Assembly (NCBI GenBank): GCA_007136565.1 | Contig: SLGS01000095.1 | Location: forward strand, 1-10,980 | Length of the DNA stretch: 10,980 nucleotides | Origin: Clostridia bacterium | GTDB lineage: Bacteria; Bacillota; Sulfobacillia; SLMV01 | Direction: 5' to 3' | Part shown: one piece after another, positions 1-7,047 of the stretch | Numbering within the stretch: the stretch's first letter is position 1 | Layout: every line of letters starts with the position of its first letter | The notes under the pieces: generated by a model | Databases searched by the model: none | Seen by the model: the letters and a program-made list of their open reading frames with translations, nothing else | Told to the model about the DNA's origin: nothing | Translations under genes and position numbers: made by a program

Positions 1-1
1 T

Positions 2-1225
2 CTCTCGAAATCTTCCGTCGTGGTGGATGCCCTCCTGGGCACCGGGCTCGAGGGAATATTGAGGCATCCCTACGATAAGCTAATAGCGGCGATAAACCGG
101 GCTAGAAATCGCGTAGTCTCCGTGGATGTGCCCAGCGGATCCGATGCGGACTCGGGCAGCGGGCTTCCCGTTTCAGTTATGGCGGACGTCACGGTGACGT
201 TCGGTGCCCCCAAGCCCGGGATCCTACTGGAGCCCGGGAATCTCGCGGCGGGTCGCGTGGTCCTGACCGATATCGGTATTCCCAGGGATGTCTTGAGGGA
301 GGCCTGGGGAGTGGGTGCGTCGAGACTGATCTGGACCCACGAAGACCAGGTTCGTTCTTACCTTCCCAAGAGATCGGCCGTGGGGCACAAGGGGACCTTC
401 GGTCACTTGTTAATCGTCGGGGGATCCCGCGGTTTGACCGGGGCCCCGACCATGACCGCCGAGGCGGCCCTGAGAACCGGGGCCGGTACCGTAACCTGTG
501 CCATAGCCGACACCCTCCAGGACGTCCTCGCCTCCAAGCTCACGGAGGCCATGACCCTGGGACTTCCCACGCTGGATGAAGAGATCTTGGTGCCCGAGGC
601 TACGGACGTGCTCGCAGAAGCCCTGGCCGGGTCGGACGCTCTCGCCATAGGTCCCGGATTGGGACGCGACGAAAGCGCCCGGGAACTGGTCATCCGGCTG
701 CTGGAGGCACTCGGCGAGGGAAACGGTCCTCCGATAGTCCTCGATGCCGACGCGATTAACGCCCTGGCGCCCGATCCCGGTTTGATCAGGACCTTTGGGT
801 TGGAAGGACGGACCGTCATGACCCCCCATCCCGGCGAATTGGCCCGATTGGTCGACGAGGACCTCGACGCCATCACGGCCGACAGGGCCGGATGGGCCCG
901 CCGGGCGGCGGTATTGACCGGCAGCGTTATTCTCCTCAAGGGTGCGCCCGCGGTGATCGCCTCTCCCGGGGGTACCGTCGCGGTGAACTCCACGGGGAAC
1001 GTAGGGTTGGCGACGGGAGGATCCGGGGATCTTCTCACGGGCATAGTGGCCGCACTGCTGGCCGAGGGGACTCCGCCGTGGCGCGCCGCGGTGACGGCCT
1101 GTTACGTTCACGGCCGGGCGGCCGACCTCGGGATACTCACGATCCACCCCAGGAGCCTTCTACCCAGGGATGTGGCCGACTACCTATCGGATGTATTCCT
1201 TGAACTCGAACGGGGCAACGCATAG
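2..1225 (+). CDS. nnrD: Bifunctional NAD(P)HX epimerase / ADP-dependent NAD(P)HX dehydratase, 5'-truncated
   Basis: This enzyme repairs hydrated NADH and NADPH. The N-terminal NnrE domain interconverts R and S forms of NAD(P)HX, and the C-terminal NnrD domain dehydrates the S form using ADP (or ATP). The frame is open to the left edge, so the true start and roughly the first half of the epimerase domain lie outside. The visible epimerase part has VDALLGTGL (from about base 23) and VDVPSGSDADSG (from about base 122), close to the usual DxPSGxxADTG. The kinase-fold dehydratase domain starts near base 365 with GHKGTFGHLLIVGGS and contains PHPGE (about 824-838) and ATGGSGDLLTG (about 1010-1042), whose Asp is the expected catalytic residue. 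The first position after GG is Ser where Met or Thr is more usual, which should be tolerated. It ends 20 nt before alr, a common neighbour. Identity is confident; what is missing is only the 5' end. Confidence 0.95.
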   Translation, partial: LSKSSVVVDALLGTGLEGILRHPYDKLIAAINRARNRVVSVDVPSGSDADSGSGLPVSVMADVTVTFGAPKPGILLEPGNLAAGRVVLTDIGIPRDVLREAWGVGASRLIWTHEDQVRSYLPKRSAVGHKGTFGHLLIVGGSRGLTGAPTMTAEAALRTGAGTVTCAIADTLQDVLASKLTEAMTLGLPTLDEEILVPEATDVLAEALAGSDALAIGPGLGRDESARELVIRLLEALGEGNGPPIVLDADAINALAPDPGLIRTFGLEGRTVMTPHPGELARLVDEDLDAITADRAGWARRAAVLTGSVILLKGAPAVIASPGGTVAVNSTGNVGLATGGSGDLLTGIVAALLAEGTPPWRAAVTACYVHGRAADLGILTIHPRSLLPRDVADYLSDVFLELERGNA

Positions 1226-1245
1226 CGAAAGGGTGAGGTTGGCTG

Positions 1246-2469
1246 GTGCGCCATTTCGAGGGAGGACTCAGGCCGAACTGGCTCGAGATAAACTTAGATA
1301 TCCTGGCTGAAAATGTAATGGCGATGCGCGAATTCCTCGATCGAAGGGGGGGACGTCGGGCCGAGATGGCCGCCGTCGTTAAGGCGGAGGGCTACGGACA
1401 CGGCGCCATCCCGGTGGCGAGCGCCGCCCTGGCGGCCGGAGCCGATCTATTGGCGGTCGCCATAGCGGACGAGGGCCTGGCACTGCGTTCCGAGGGATTC
1501 GATTGTCGCATCCTCGTCCTCGGCTGGACCCCGCCGGAGTTGATGCCGGCGGTTGTCGAGGCGAATCTCACCCCCACGGTATTCTCCCTATCGGACGCCC
1601 GCGCCCTCTCGGATGCGGCCGTCGCCTTGGACCGAGATGTCCCGGTGCACGTCAAGCTGGACACCGGTATGTCCCGGGTTGGGATGCCAGTGTCCGACGA
1701 GACCGTTGGGGCAATCCTCGAGATCGCCGCCATGCCCCGAATCCGCCTGGAGGGCCTGTTTACCCACTTTGCCGTGGCGGACGAGGATCCGGTCTTCACC
1801 CGCTTCCAGGTTCGCGGCTACAAGCACGTGTGCAATCGCCTCGCGCTCGCGGGCCTGGACATCCCCGTCAAACACCTTTGCAATAGTGCGGGCATCCTGG
1901 ATTTTCCGGATGTCGCCGAGGATATGGTTCGACCCGGCATCACCATGTACGGGGTATATCCCTCGCCCACGGTGAGCCGCAGTGTTCCCGTGAGACCTTT
2001 CATGACCTGGAAGACCCGGATAGCCCAGGTCAAGGAACTCCAACCCGGGGATTCCGTGGGCTACGGACGGGTTTTCGTCGCCGGCGAGCCGTCCACCATT
2101 GCCACCTTGCCCGTCGGTTACGCCGACGGTTACCCGCGGGGGCTTTCCGGGGGCGTGGGAGAAGTCCTGATACGCGGGCGGCGTTGCCCCGTCGTCGGGC
2201 GAGTCTGCATGGACCAAACCATGGTCCTGGTGCCCGAGGATCTTTCCCCGGTCGCCGGCGAAGAAGTAATTCTCATGGGATCCATGGCAGGGGAAACGGT
2301 GGACGTGGAGGAATTATCTCGTAAGCTGGGGACGATCGCCCACGAGATCTTTACTCGCATAGGGCCCAGGGTGCCCAGGATGTTGTTTAGAGGAGAAGAA
2401 TTCGTGGGTCGCGCCAAGCTTTTGAGTTACGGTGTAGATACTCATTCCCCTGGAGGGATTGAACGATGA
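1246..2469 (+). CDS. alr: Alanine racemase
   Basis: PLP-dependent interconversion of L- and D-alanine, supplying D-Ala for peptidoglycan. The 407-residue protein is near the usual 370-400, with about 20 extra residues at the C-terminus after the normal RIGPRVPRML ending. The PLP lysine is K46 in AVVKAEGYGHG. The TIM barrel also shows VKLDTGMSRVG (137-147), in which K137 is the likely carbamylated lysine. RPGITMYGVYPS (229-240) and the second catalytic base Y273 in VGYGRVF follow, then the C-terminal beta domain with CMDQ (321-324). I chose the GTG start because GGGTGAGG (1231-1238) lies 7 nt upstream and the family N-terminus (RPNWLEINLDILAENV) begins a few residues in. The stop overlaps the next gene's start as ATGA, implying translational coupling to the antitoxin. 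In this context it may also serve D-alanine catabolism, but that is inference. Confidence 0.96.
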   Translation: MRHFEGGLRPNWLEINLDILAENVMAMREFLDRRGGRRAEMAAVVKAEGYGHGAIPVASAALAAGADLLAVAIADEGLALRSEGFDCRILVLGWTPPELMPAVVEANLTPTVFSLSDARALSDAAVALDRDVPVHVKLDTGMSRVGMPVSDETVGAILEIAAMPRIRLEGLFTHFAVADEDPVFTRFQVRGYKHVCNRLALAGLDIPVKHLCNSAGILDFPDVAEDMVRPGITMYGVYPSPTVSRSVPVRPFMTWKTRIAQVKELQPGDSVGYGRVFVAGEPSTIATLPVGYADGYPRGLSGGVGEVLIRGRRCPVVGRVCMDQTMVLVPEDLSPVAGEEVILMGSMAGETVDVEELSRKLGTIAHEIFTRIGPRVPRMLFRGEEFVGRAKLLSYGVDTHSPGGIER

Positions 2470-2756
2470 CCGAGCCCAAGGAAATTAGCGTCCAGTTTAC
2501 CCCGGATCTTCTCGAAGAGATGGATGATCTGGCCAGGTCCTTGGACCTGACCCGGGACGAACTCATATGCGACGTAATGCAATCATACCTGAAGGTTCGC
2601 CGTGGCTACGACCTGCAACAATCCCTGCGCTCGGGTTACGAGAAAATGGGGGATTTGAACCTCAGGATCGCCGAGAACATGTTGCCCCTGGAGAACGAGG
2701 GGTCGGACGTTCACATGCAGAACCTCCTGGGGGGAGGAGACTTTGCGGGTTGCTAG
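2466..2756 (+). CDS. Ribbon-helix-helix antitoxin (EndoAI/MazE-type, CopG family)
   Basis: Predicted antitoxin of the adjacent MazF-type toxin, and probably the DNA-binding autorepressor of the pair. The 96-residue protein starts with a beta strand (EISVQFTPDLLEEMDDLA, residues 6-23) followed by helices (LTRDELICDVMQSYLKV), the standard ribbon-helix-helix layout. The C-terminal half (LRSGYEKMGDLNLRIAEN, then MQNLLGGG) resembles from memory the C-terminal toxin-binding tail of B. subtilis EndoAI, which also has a RRGYMEMAKINL segment and ends near LVSGG. The ATG overlaps the alr stop by 4 nt. The gene extends 14 nt into the toxin gene, so antitoxin and toxin translation are coupled. The last residues (DFAGC) are read from bases that also carry the toxin's ribosome binding site and start. 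The antitoxin role rests on position and resemblance; no operator was recognised. Confidence 0.88.
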   Translation: MTEPKEISVQFTPDLLEEMDDLARSLDLTRDELICDVMQSYLKVRRGYDLQQSLRSGYEKMGDLNLRIAENMLPLENEGSDVHMQNLLGGGDFAGC

Positions 2757-3093
2757 GGGAGACATCTTCTTCGCCGATCTCAGCCCCGTGGTCGGCTCCG
2801 AACAGGGTGGCGTTCGACCGGTGCTCGTCATCCAAAACGACGTGGGCAACAGGTTCAGTCCAACCGTAATCGTGGCCGCCATTACCTCCCGGATTTCCAA
2901 GTCCCAGCTGCCAATCCACGTGGAGCTCACGGTTGAGGATCACGGACTCGACCGCGACTCCGTCGTTCTGCTGGAACAGATTCGCACCATAGACAAAAGA
3001 CGCCTGAAAGAAAAGGTCGCCAGGCTCGGTCCCGAGACCATGCAGAGGATAGACCAGGCCCTCATGATCAGCCTGGGTCTGGCGGATATATAG
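2743..3093 (+). CDS. MazF/EndoA-type sequence-specific endoribonuclease toxin
   Basis: mRNA interferase of the MazF/PemK family, cleaving single-stranded RNA at short recognition sequences when released from its antitoxin. The 116-residue length equals that of B. subtilis EndoA. The sequence is strongly alike: VRRGD-type start (VARGDIFFADLSPV), GSEQGGVRPVLVIQND, NRFSPTVIVAAIT, VVLLEQIRTIDKRRL. The two catalytic residues known from EndoA, Arg25 and Thr48, are at exactly those positions. The TTG start at 2743 is fixed by GGGGAGGA at 2731-2738 and by the family N-terminus; there is no in-frame alternative that keeps the first strand. B. subtilis EndoA cuts at UACAU, but the cut site of this enzyme cannot be read from sequence. 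It is probably co-transcribed with alr and the antitoxin gene. Confidence 0.95.
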   Translation: MRVARGDIFFADLSPVVGSEQGGVRPVLVIQNDVGNRFSPTVIVAAITSRISKSQLPIHVELTVEDHGLDRDSVVLLEQIRTIDKRRLKEKVARLGPETMQRIDQALMISLGLADI

Positions 3094-3116
3094 TTCGGGG
3101 AAGGAGATCGATTTCG

Positions 3117-4112
3117 ATGTTAATCTCCCAGCTGTCCAGGAAGAGGCTGGCCAGCCTACCCACGCCCCTTCATCCCCTTCCGAGGTTTGCCGAGGCCCTG
3201 GGGGCCGAGAATATCTGGATCAAGCGCGACGATCTGACTGCGCTCGGTCTCGGTGGGAACAAGGCTCGCAAGCTGGAGTTCCTCGTCGGAGATGCCCTCC
3301 AAAAAGATTGCGACGTACTGATAACTACCGGTGGAGTACAGTCAAACCACGCGCGAATGACGGCGGCCGCGGCGGCGGTCGTGGGGTTGGATTGCGTATT
3401 GGTCCTGACCGGTGAGGAACCGCCGCTTCCCTCGGGCAACCTGCTCTTGGATACGTTGTTTGGGGCGCAGGTGATCTTCTGCCCCGAGGAGGAGGCCCCA
3501 GAACGCATGGAGTCCGTCGCCCGCGACCGCAGGGAGCGGGGGAGTCGCCCCTACATAGTTCCCCTGGGTGGTTCTGTCCCCGTCGGTTGCGTGGGGTACG
3601 TCCTCGGTGGATTCGAATTGATGGGACAGACTGTCGATGCGGATCTCGATTTCGGCCACATCGTCATGGCCTCCGGTTCGGCCGGTACGGCGGCGGGACT
3701 CGCCCTCGCCCTGGCCCGGATGGAAGCCCCCGTGACCTTGCACACCGTCAGCGTCAGCCGCTGCGCCGACCAGCTTCGGGATATGACCCGCGAGCTGATC
3801 GTAGACACCTCCCGCCTGCTGGGTTGGGATCCCGGGCGCGCCACGGAGATCTTCCGGGTGCACGATGGGTACGTAGGGGGTGGATACACAGTTCCCACCG
3901 ATGAGGGGGTGGAGGCGATCAAACTCCTGGCCGATACGGAGGCCATCGTCACCGATCCCACCTACACCGGTAAGGCCCTGGCGGCCCTGGTGGATTTGCT
4001 ACGCCGGGGGGAAATCCCAAGAGACGAGGGTGTCGTGTTCTTGCACACGGGAGGTTTTCCCGCGAACTTCGCCCGACCGGAAATCCTCCTGGATCATAAT
4101 TGGAAGCGGTGA
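3117..4112 (+). CDS. PLP-dependent D-cysteine desulfhydrase / ACC deaminase family enzyme
   Basis: Fold-type II PLP enzyme that most likely eliminates sulfide and ammonia from D-cysteine to give pyruvate; close relatives open 1-aminocyclopropane-1-carboxylate or desulfonate L-cysteate. The 331-residue length is typical. The PLP lysine is K49 in LGLGGNKARKLE. The next motif, TTGGVQSNHARMTAA (70-84), holds the Ser76 that aligns with the nucleophilic serine of ACC deaminase. A glycine-rich phosphate-binding stretch (ASGSAGTAAGLALA) lies in the middle, and VTDPTYTGKALAAL plus FLHTGG near the end are family hallmarks. Having SNH rather than SNQ after the glycine pair points, from memory, to D-cysteine desulfhydrase or cysteate lyase rather than true ACC deaminase. 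The ATG is preceded by AAGGAG (3101-3106). It lies 23 nt after the toxin gene and 6 nt before the next gene, so it appears to open the catabolic part of the operon. Family certain, substrate uncertain. Confidence 0.88.
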   Translation: MLISQLSRKRLASLPTPLHPLPRFAEALGAENIWIKRDDLTALGLGGNKARKLEFLVGDALQKDCDVLITTGGVQSNHARMTAAAAAVVGLDCVLVLTGEEPPLPSGNLLLDTLFGAQVIFCPEEEAPERMESVARDRRERGSRPYIVPLGGSVPVGCVGYVLGGFELMGQTVDADLDFGHIVMASGSAGTAAGLALALARMEAPVTLHTVSVSRCADQLRDMTRELIVDTSRLLGWDPGRATEIFRVHDGYVGGGYTVPTDEGVEAIKLLADTEAIVTDPTYTGKALAALVDLLRRGEIPRDEGVVFLHTGGFPANFARPEILLDHNWKR

Positions 4113-4118
4113 TCGCGG

Positions 4119-4844
4119 TTGCACATAGGGATAACGACCGCATTGGATTACGATAGCGATAGGATCAATTGTCCGCGCGACTACGTCGAGGCCACGCGAT
4201 CCGCCGGGGGGATACCCTGGTTGTTGCCACTTTTCCATCGAGACACGGAGGCCCCCGAGCCCCGGGAATACCTGGACGGCTTGGATGGCCTGCTGCTCAG
4301 CGGGGGAGTCGATGTCGATCCGGCTCGCTTCGGCGAGGAGCCCCTTCCGGATCTCGGTTCCGTGACTCCCGAGCGAGATGCCATCGAATTGGCCCTGACC
4401 AGGCGTGCGCTGGAGAAGGATATTCCCGTGTTAGGCATATGCCGGGGAGCGCAGGTACTCAATATCGCTGCCGGGGGATCGGTATACCAGGACATTAACT
4501 CCCAGGTCGGCGGAGTCCTGCAACACCGACAGACGTCTCCGAGGTGGCATCCCGCCCACACCATATCGGTGACTCGGGATACCCGGTTGCTACGGATCCT
4601 CGGATCGTCGCGGATCGGTGTAAATAGCGTTCACCACCAGTCGGTTCGCGACCTCGGAAGTGGCTTGGTGGTTTCCGCCCGCGCCCCCGACGGTGTCATC
4701 GAGGCGATAGAGAGTCGGGATGCTTCCTTCGTCGTCGGGGTCCAATGGCATCCGGAGAACATGGCTAAATCATCACCCCCCATGAGGGCGCTTTTCGAAG
4801 CCTTCATGGAAGCCGCCAAGAAGCACTCCAGGGGCTTGCGATGA
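4119..4844 (+). CDS. Gamma-glutamyl hydrolase of peptidase family C26 (PuuD-like)
   Basis: Class I glutamine-amidotransferase-fold hydrolase without a synthase domain, expected to cleave gamma-glutamyl amide bonds, as PuuD does with gamma-glutamyl-GABA. The 241-residue protein has the oxyanion motif LLLSGGVDVDPARFG (58-72), the nucleophile elbow VLGICRGAQVLN with Cys108, VNSVHHQSV (168-176) and the catalytic His211-x-Glu213 in VGVQWHPE. The catalytic triad is therefore complete. The TTG at 4119 is the best start because the first strand (HIGIT) follows at once and the previous gene stops at 4112. The Shine-Dalgarno there is weak (GGAAG at 4102-4106), which suggests reinitiation after the upstream gene. 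The stop overlaps the DmpA-type gene as ATGA. No polyamine genes are near, so a role in putrescine breakdown is not supported. A gamma-glutamyl or gamma-D-glutamyl peptide is a more natural guess among these neighbours. Confidence 0.88.
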   Translation: MHIGITTALDYDSDRINCPRDYVEATRSAGGIPWLLPLFHRDTEAPEPREYLDGLDGLLLSGGVDVDPARFGEEPLPDLGSVTPERDAIELALTRRALEKDIPVLGICRGAQVLNIAAGGSVYQDINSQVGGVLQHRQTSPRWHPAHTISVTRDTRLLRILGSSRIGVNSVHHQSVRDLGSGLVVSARAPDGVIEAIESRDASFVVGVQWHPENMAKSSPPMRALFEAFMEAAKKHSRGLR

Positions 4845-6001
4845 GCCGCGCGCCGGCGCCGAGGTCCAGGGCCCGCGAGGCCGGGTTGAGGATCCCCGGG
4901 ATGCCCCCGGGTCCCTTCAACGCCATCACCGACGTGCCCGGGGTCAAGGTCGGCCACAGCACTCTCTGGTCCGGCGAAGGACCCCTGGTCCCCGGATCGG
5001 GGCCCGTGAGGACCGGATGCACGGCGATAGTCCTCGGACCCGGAAACACATTCAGGGCAAAGTTCCCGGCGGCTGTCCACGTCCTAAACGGCTTTGGTAA
5101 GGCCGTCGGCCTTCCCCAGGTAGTGGAGCTGGGCGAGATCGAAACCCCGATATTGCTGACGAACACCCTAAACGTCGGTCGCGTGGCCGATGCCCTCCTC
5201 GATTACCTCCTACAGCTCAACCCCGACGTGGGGACGGAAACCGGCACCATCAATCCGGTGGTGTTGGAGTGCAACGATTCCGAGTTGAACGACATAAGGG
5301 GTAGACACGTCGGGCGGCGCGAGGTGTTCGATGCCCTGGAGTCGGCGTCGGGCAATGAGGTGGCCGAAGGCGTCGTCGGGGCCGGAACCGGCATGAGGTG
5401 CTACGGGCACAAGGGAGGAATCGGCACATCTTCGCGCATCGTGGGAGTGCCGCGTGGGGCCGGAGACGAAGAACTGTGGGAGGGAGAGGACACCTACGTT
5501 CTCGGGGCCCTGGTCATGAGCAACTTCGGTACCTGGGAGGATTTTCGCCTCATCGGTGCCCCCGTTGGATCCCTCCTGCCCGCGCCCGATGGACAGCCCG
5601 CGGATCCCGGGGGCTCCGTCGCAGTGGTGTTGGTGACCGACGCGCCCGTGGATGCCCGGCAGCTGGGCCGGATTGCCCAAAGGGGCGCCCTGGGCCTCGG
5701 ACGCACGGGAAGCATCGCGAGCAACGGCAGCGGGGACTTCATCGTCGCGGTATCGACCAACGAGAGGATACCGCATTCGCCCGGCGGATACCGGGCCAAA
5801 CGCGACGTCTTCATAGATGGTCACCCGGGGATCAACGCCATCTTCCGGGCGGCCGTAGAGGCGACGGAGGAAGCCGTCATCAACAGCCTGTTCGTGGCGG
5901 ATACGGTTTCGGGCAGAGACGGGAATATCTCGCCGGGGCTACCGGTGGATGATTGTCTCGCAATAGTCGACGGGATTTTCGAGGGGAGCGATGGTTGTTG
6001 A
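4841..6001 (+). CDS. P1-family (DmpA-type) L-aminopeptidase / D-esterase, self-processing
   Basis: Ntn-like hydrolase of peptidase family S58, whose members release N-terminal L-residues, D-amino acid amides or esters, or beta-amino acids. The 386-residue precursor has the family opening NAITDVPGVKVGHSTLW (27-43). In the middle are the TGTINPVVLECNDSELN segment and GVVGAGTGMRCYGHKGGIGTSSR (177-199). The autocleavage site is Gly258-Ser259 in PGGSVAVVLVTDAP; Ser259 becomes the N-terminal nucleophile of the beta chain. Asn228 in ALVMSNFG matches the position of DmpA Asn218, and the NGSGD motif at 295-299 supplies the other expected active-site residues. Chains of about 258 and 128 residues are expected. 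The ATG overlaps the upstream stop by 4 nt; the stop overlaps the next gene's TTG as TTGA. No signal peptide is apparent, so it should act in the cytoplasm. True substrate (alpha-L, D or beta residues) cannot be told from sequence. Confidence 0.93.
   Translation: MSRAPAPRSRAREAGLRIPGMPPGPFNAITDVPGVKVGHSTLWSGEGPLVPGSGPVRTGCTAIVLGPGNTFRAKFPAAVHVLNGFGKAVGLPQVVELGEIETPILLTNTLNVGRVADALLDYLLQLNPDVGTETGTINPVVLECNDSELNDIRGRHVGRREVFDALESASGNEVAEGVVGAGTGMRCYGHKGGIGTSSRIVGVPRGAGDEELWEGEDTYVLGALVMSNFGTWEDFRLIGAPVGSLLPAPDGQPADPGGSVAVVLVTDAPVDARQLGRIAQRGALGLGRTGSIASNGSGDFIVAVSTNERIPHSPGGYRAKRDVFIDGHPGINAIFRAAVEATEEAVINSLFVADTVSGRDGNISPGLPVDDCLAIVDGIFEGSDGC
5981..5988 (+). promoter_or_regulatory. Ribosome binding site for the asparaginase gene
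   Basis: GAGGGGAG lies inside the end of the DmpA-type gene, 9 nt before TTG 5998 (6 nt before TTG 5995). It rules out the start codons further upstream and supports a start that overlaps the DmpA stop. Confidence 0.6.
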
Positions 6002-7047
6002 ACGAGCGGTCCGAGATACTCGTGGAGGTGACCCGGGGCGATCTGGTGGAATGCGTCCACCGGGGCTCGGTGGCGGTGGTGGACAGTTCCGGGGGGCTCT
6101 TGGCGTACGCGGGTGACCCCGAGTTGGTCACTTTCATGCGGTCGGCGTCTAAACCCCTGCAGGCGATGCTTCTGATTGAGAGCGGGGCGGCGGATGATTT
6201 CGGGCTGGCCGAGTCCGAATTGGCCGTCGCCTGTGGATCCCATAGTGGCCAAAGGGAGCACGTCGAAGCGGTTAGTGCCCTCCTGGAAAAGGCGGGGGTT
6301 TCGCCGGGTCTGCTGGATTGCGGCGTCCATCCGCCGATAGATAAGGACTCGCGAAAGGCCCTTTACGAATCGGGGGAGAGACCCTGGGAAATCCATTGCA
6401 ATTGCTCGGGGAAGCACGCCGGGATGCTGGCCGTTTGCGCGAAACTGGGAATCGACCCCGCGGATTATCGTCGCGTGGGGCACCCCGTCCAGGACCTGCT
6501 CTTGGAAATCGTCGCGGACATGTCGGGCATCGCCGCGGAGGAGATACGATTGGCTCCGGACGGTTGCGGAGTCGTCGTGCACGGAATACCCGTGATGAAC
6601 ATGGCCTACGCTTTCGCGAGCTTGGCCACCGGGGTCGGCCTTCCCAGCGGCCGGGCGGAGGCGGCCTCCAGGATTCGCTCTGCCATGCGCTCGAATCCAC
6701 TCCTGGTCGCCGGAAACCAACGACTATGCACGGCGATACTTGGCCTGGACTCCTCGAGGTTCGTGGCGAAAAGCGGTGCCGCCGGCGTGTATTGTATCGG
6801 GGATTCTCAACTCGGGCTGGGGATCGCCGTGAAGACGGAAGATGGCGACGGACGGGCGGCCGGGATGACGGCGGTAGAGACTATGCGCCAGCTAGAGTTA
6901 CTGTCCGCGGAGGACGCTGGACACCTGGAGAGATTCCGGGTGGTGGCCAATACCAACCTGCCCGGTGATAGTGTCGGAGAGGTACGACCCGTTTTCGCCC
7001 TTAGGAGCGGGCGAATCCAGGCGTCTCAGAAAGGAGTTGCCACATGA
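5998..7047 (+). CDS. L-asparaginase II family amidohydrolase (R. etli ReAV-type)
   Basis: Hydrolyses asparagine, or a related amide, to the acid and ammonia. This is the Pfam Asparaginase_II family, unrelated to E. coli AnsA/AnsB. From TTG 5998 the protein has 349 residues. It has all the residues that I recall from the R. etli ReAV structure, shifted by about one: the S-x-x-K pair Ser49/Lys52 in FMRSASKPLQA, Ser81 in ACGSHSG, the metal/active-site pair Cys136/Lys139 in HCNCSGKHAGM, Cys190 in PDGCG, and a later Lys258 in VAKSGAAG. The frame is open to 5953, but the family N-terminus (SEILVEVTRGDLVE) starts right after 5998. GAGGGGAG at 5981-5988 is well spaced for TTG 5998, which also gives a TTGA overlap with the previous stop; TTG 5995 is a close alternative. 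The stop overlaps the dppA-like start as ATGA. Unusual amide substrates are possible given its neighbours. Confidence 0.92.
   Translation: MNERSEILVEVTRGDLVECVHRGSVAVVDSSGGLLAYAGDPELVTFMRSASKPLQAMLLIESGAADDFGLAESELAVACGSHSGQREHVEAVSALLEKAGVSPGLLDCGVHPPIDKDSRKALYESGERPWEIHCNCSGKHAGMLAVCAKLGIDPADYRRVGHPVQDLLLEIVADMSGIAAEEIRLAPDGCGVVVHGIPVMNMAYAFASLATGVGLPSGRAEAASRIRSAMRSNPLLVAGNQRLCTAILGLDSSRFVAKSGAAGVYCIGDSQLGLGIAVKTEDGDGRAAGMTAVETMRQLELLSAEDAGHLERFRVVANTNLPGDSVGEVRPVFALRSGRIQASQKGVAT

Noticed and set aside
403..1147. Overlapping - strand frames opposite the NnrD domain
   Set aside because: Compositionally biased (Ser/Arg/Pro or Gly/Arg rich) shadows of a well-conserved + strand gene.
5821..6720. 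Long open frame on the - strand (about 299 codons)
   Set aside because: It lies opposite the DmpA and asparaginase genes, which carry complete active-site motifs on the + strand. Its translation looks low-complexity and matches no family, a usual effect of high GC.
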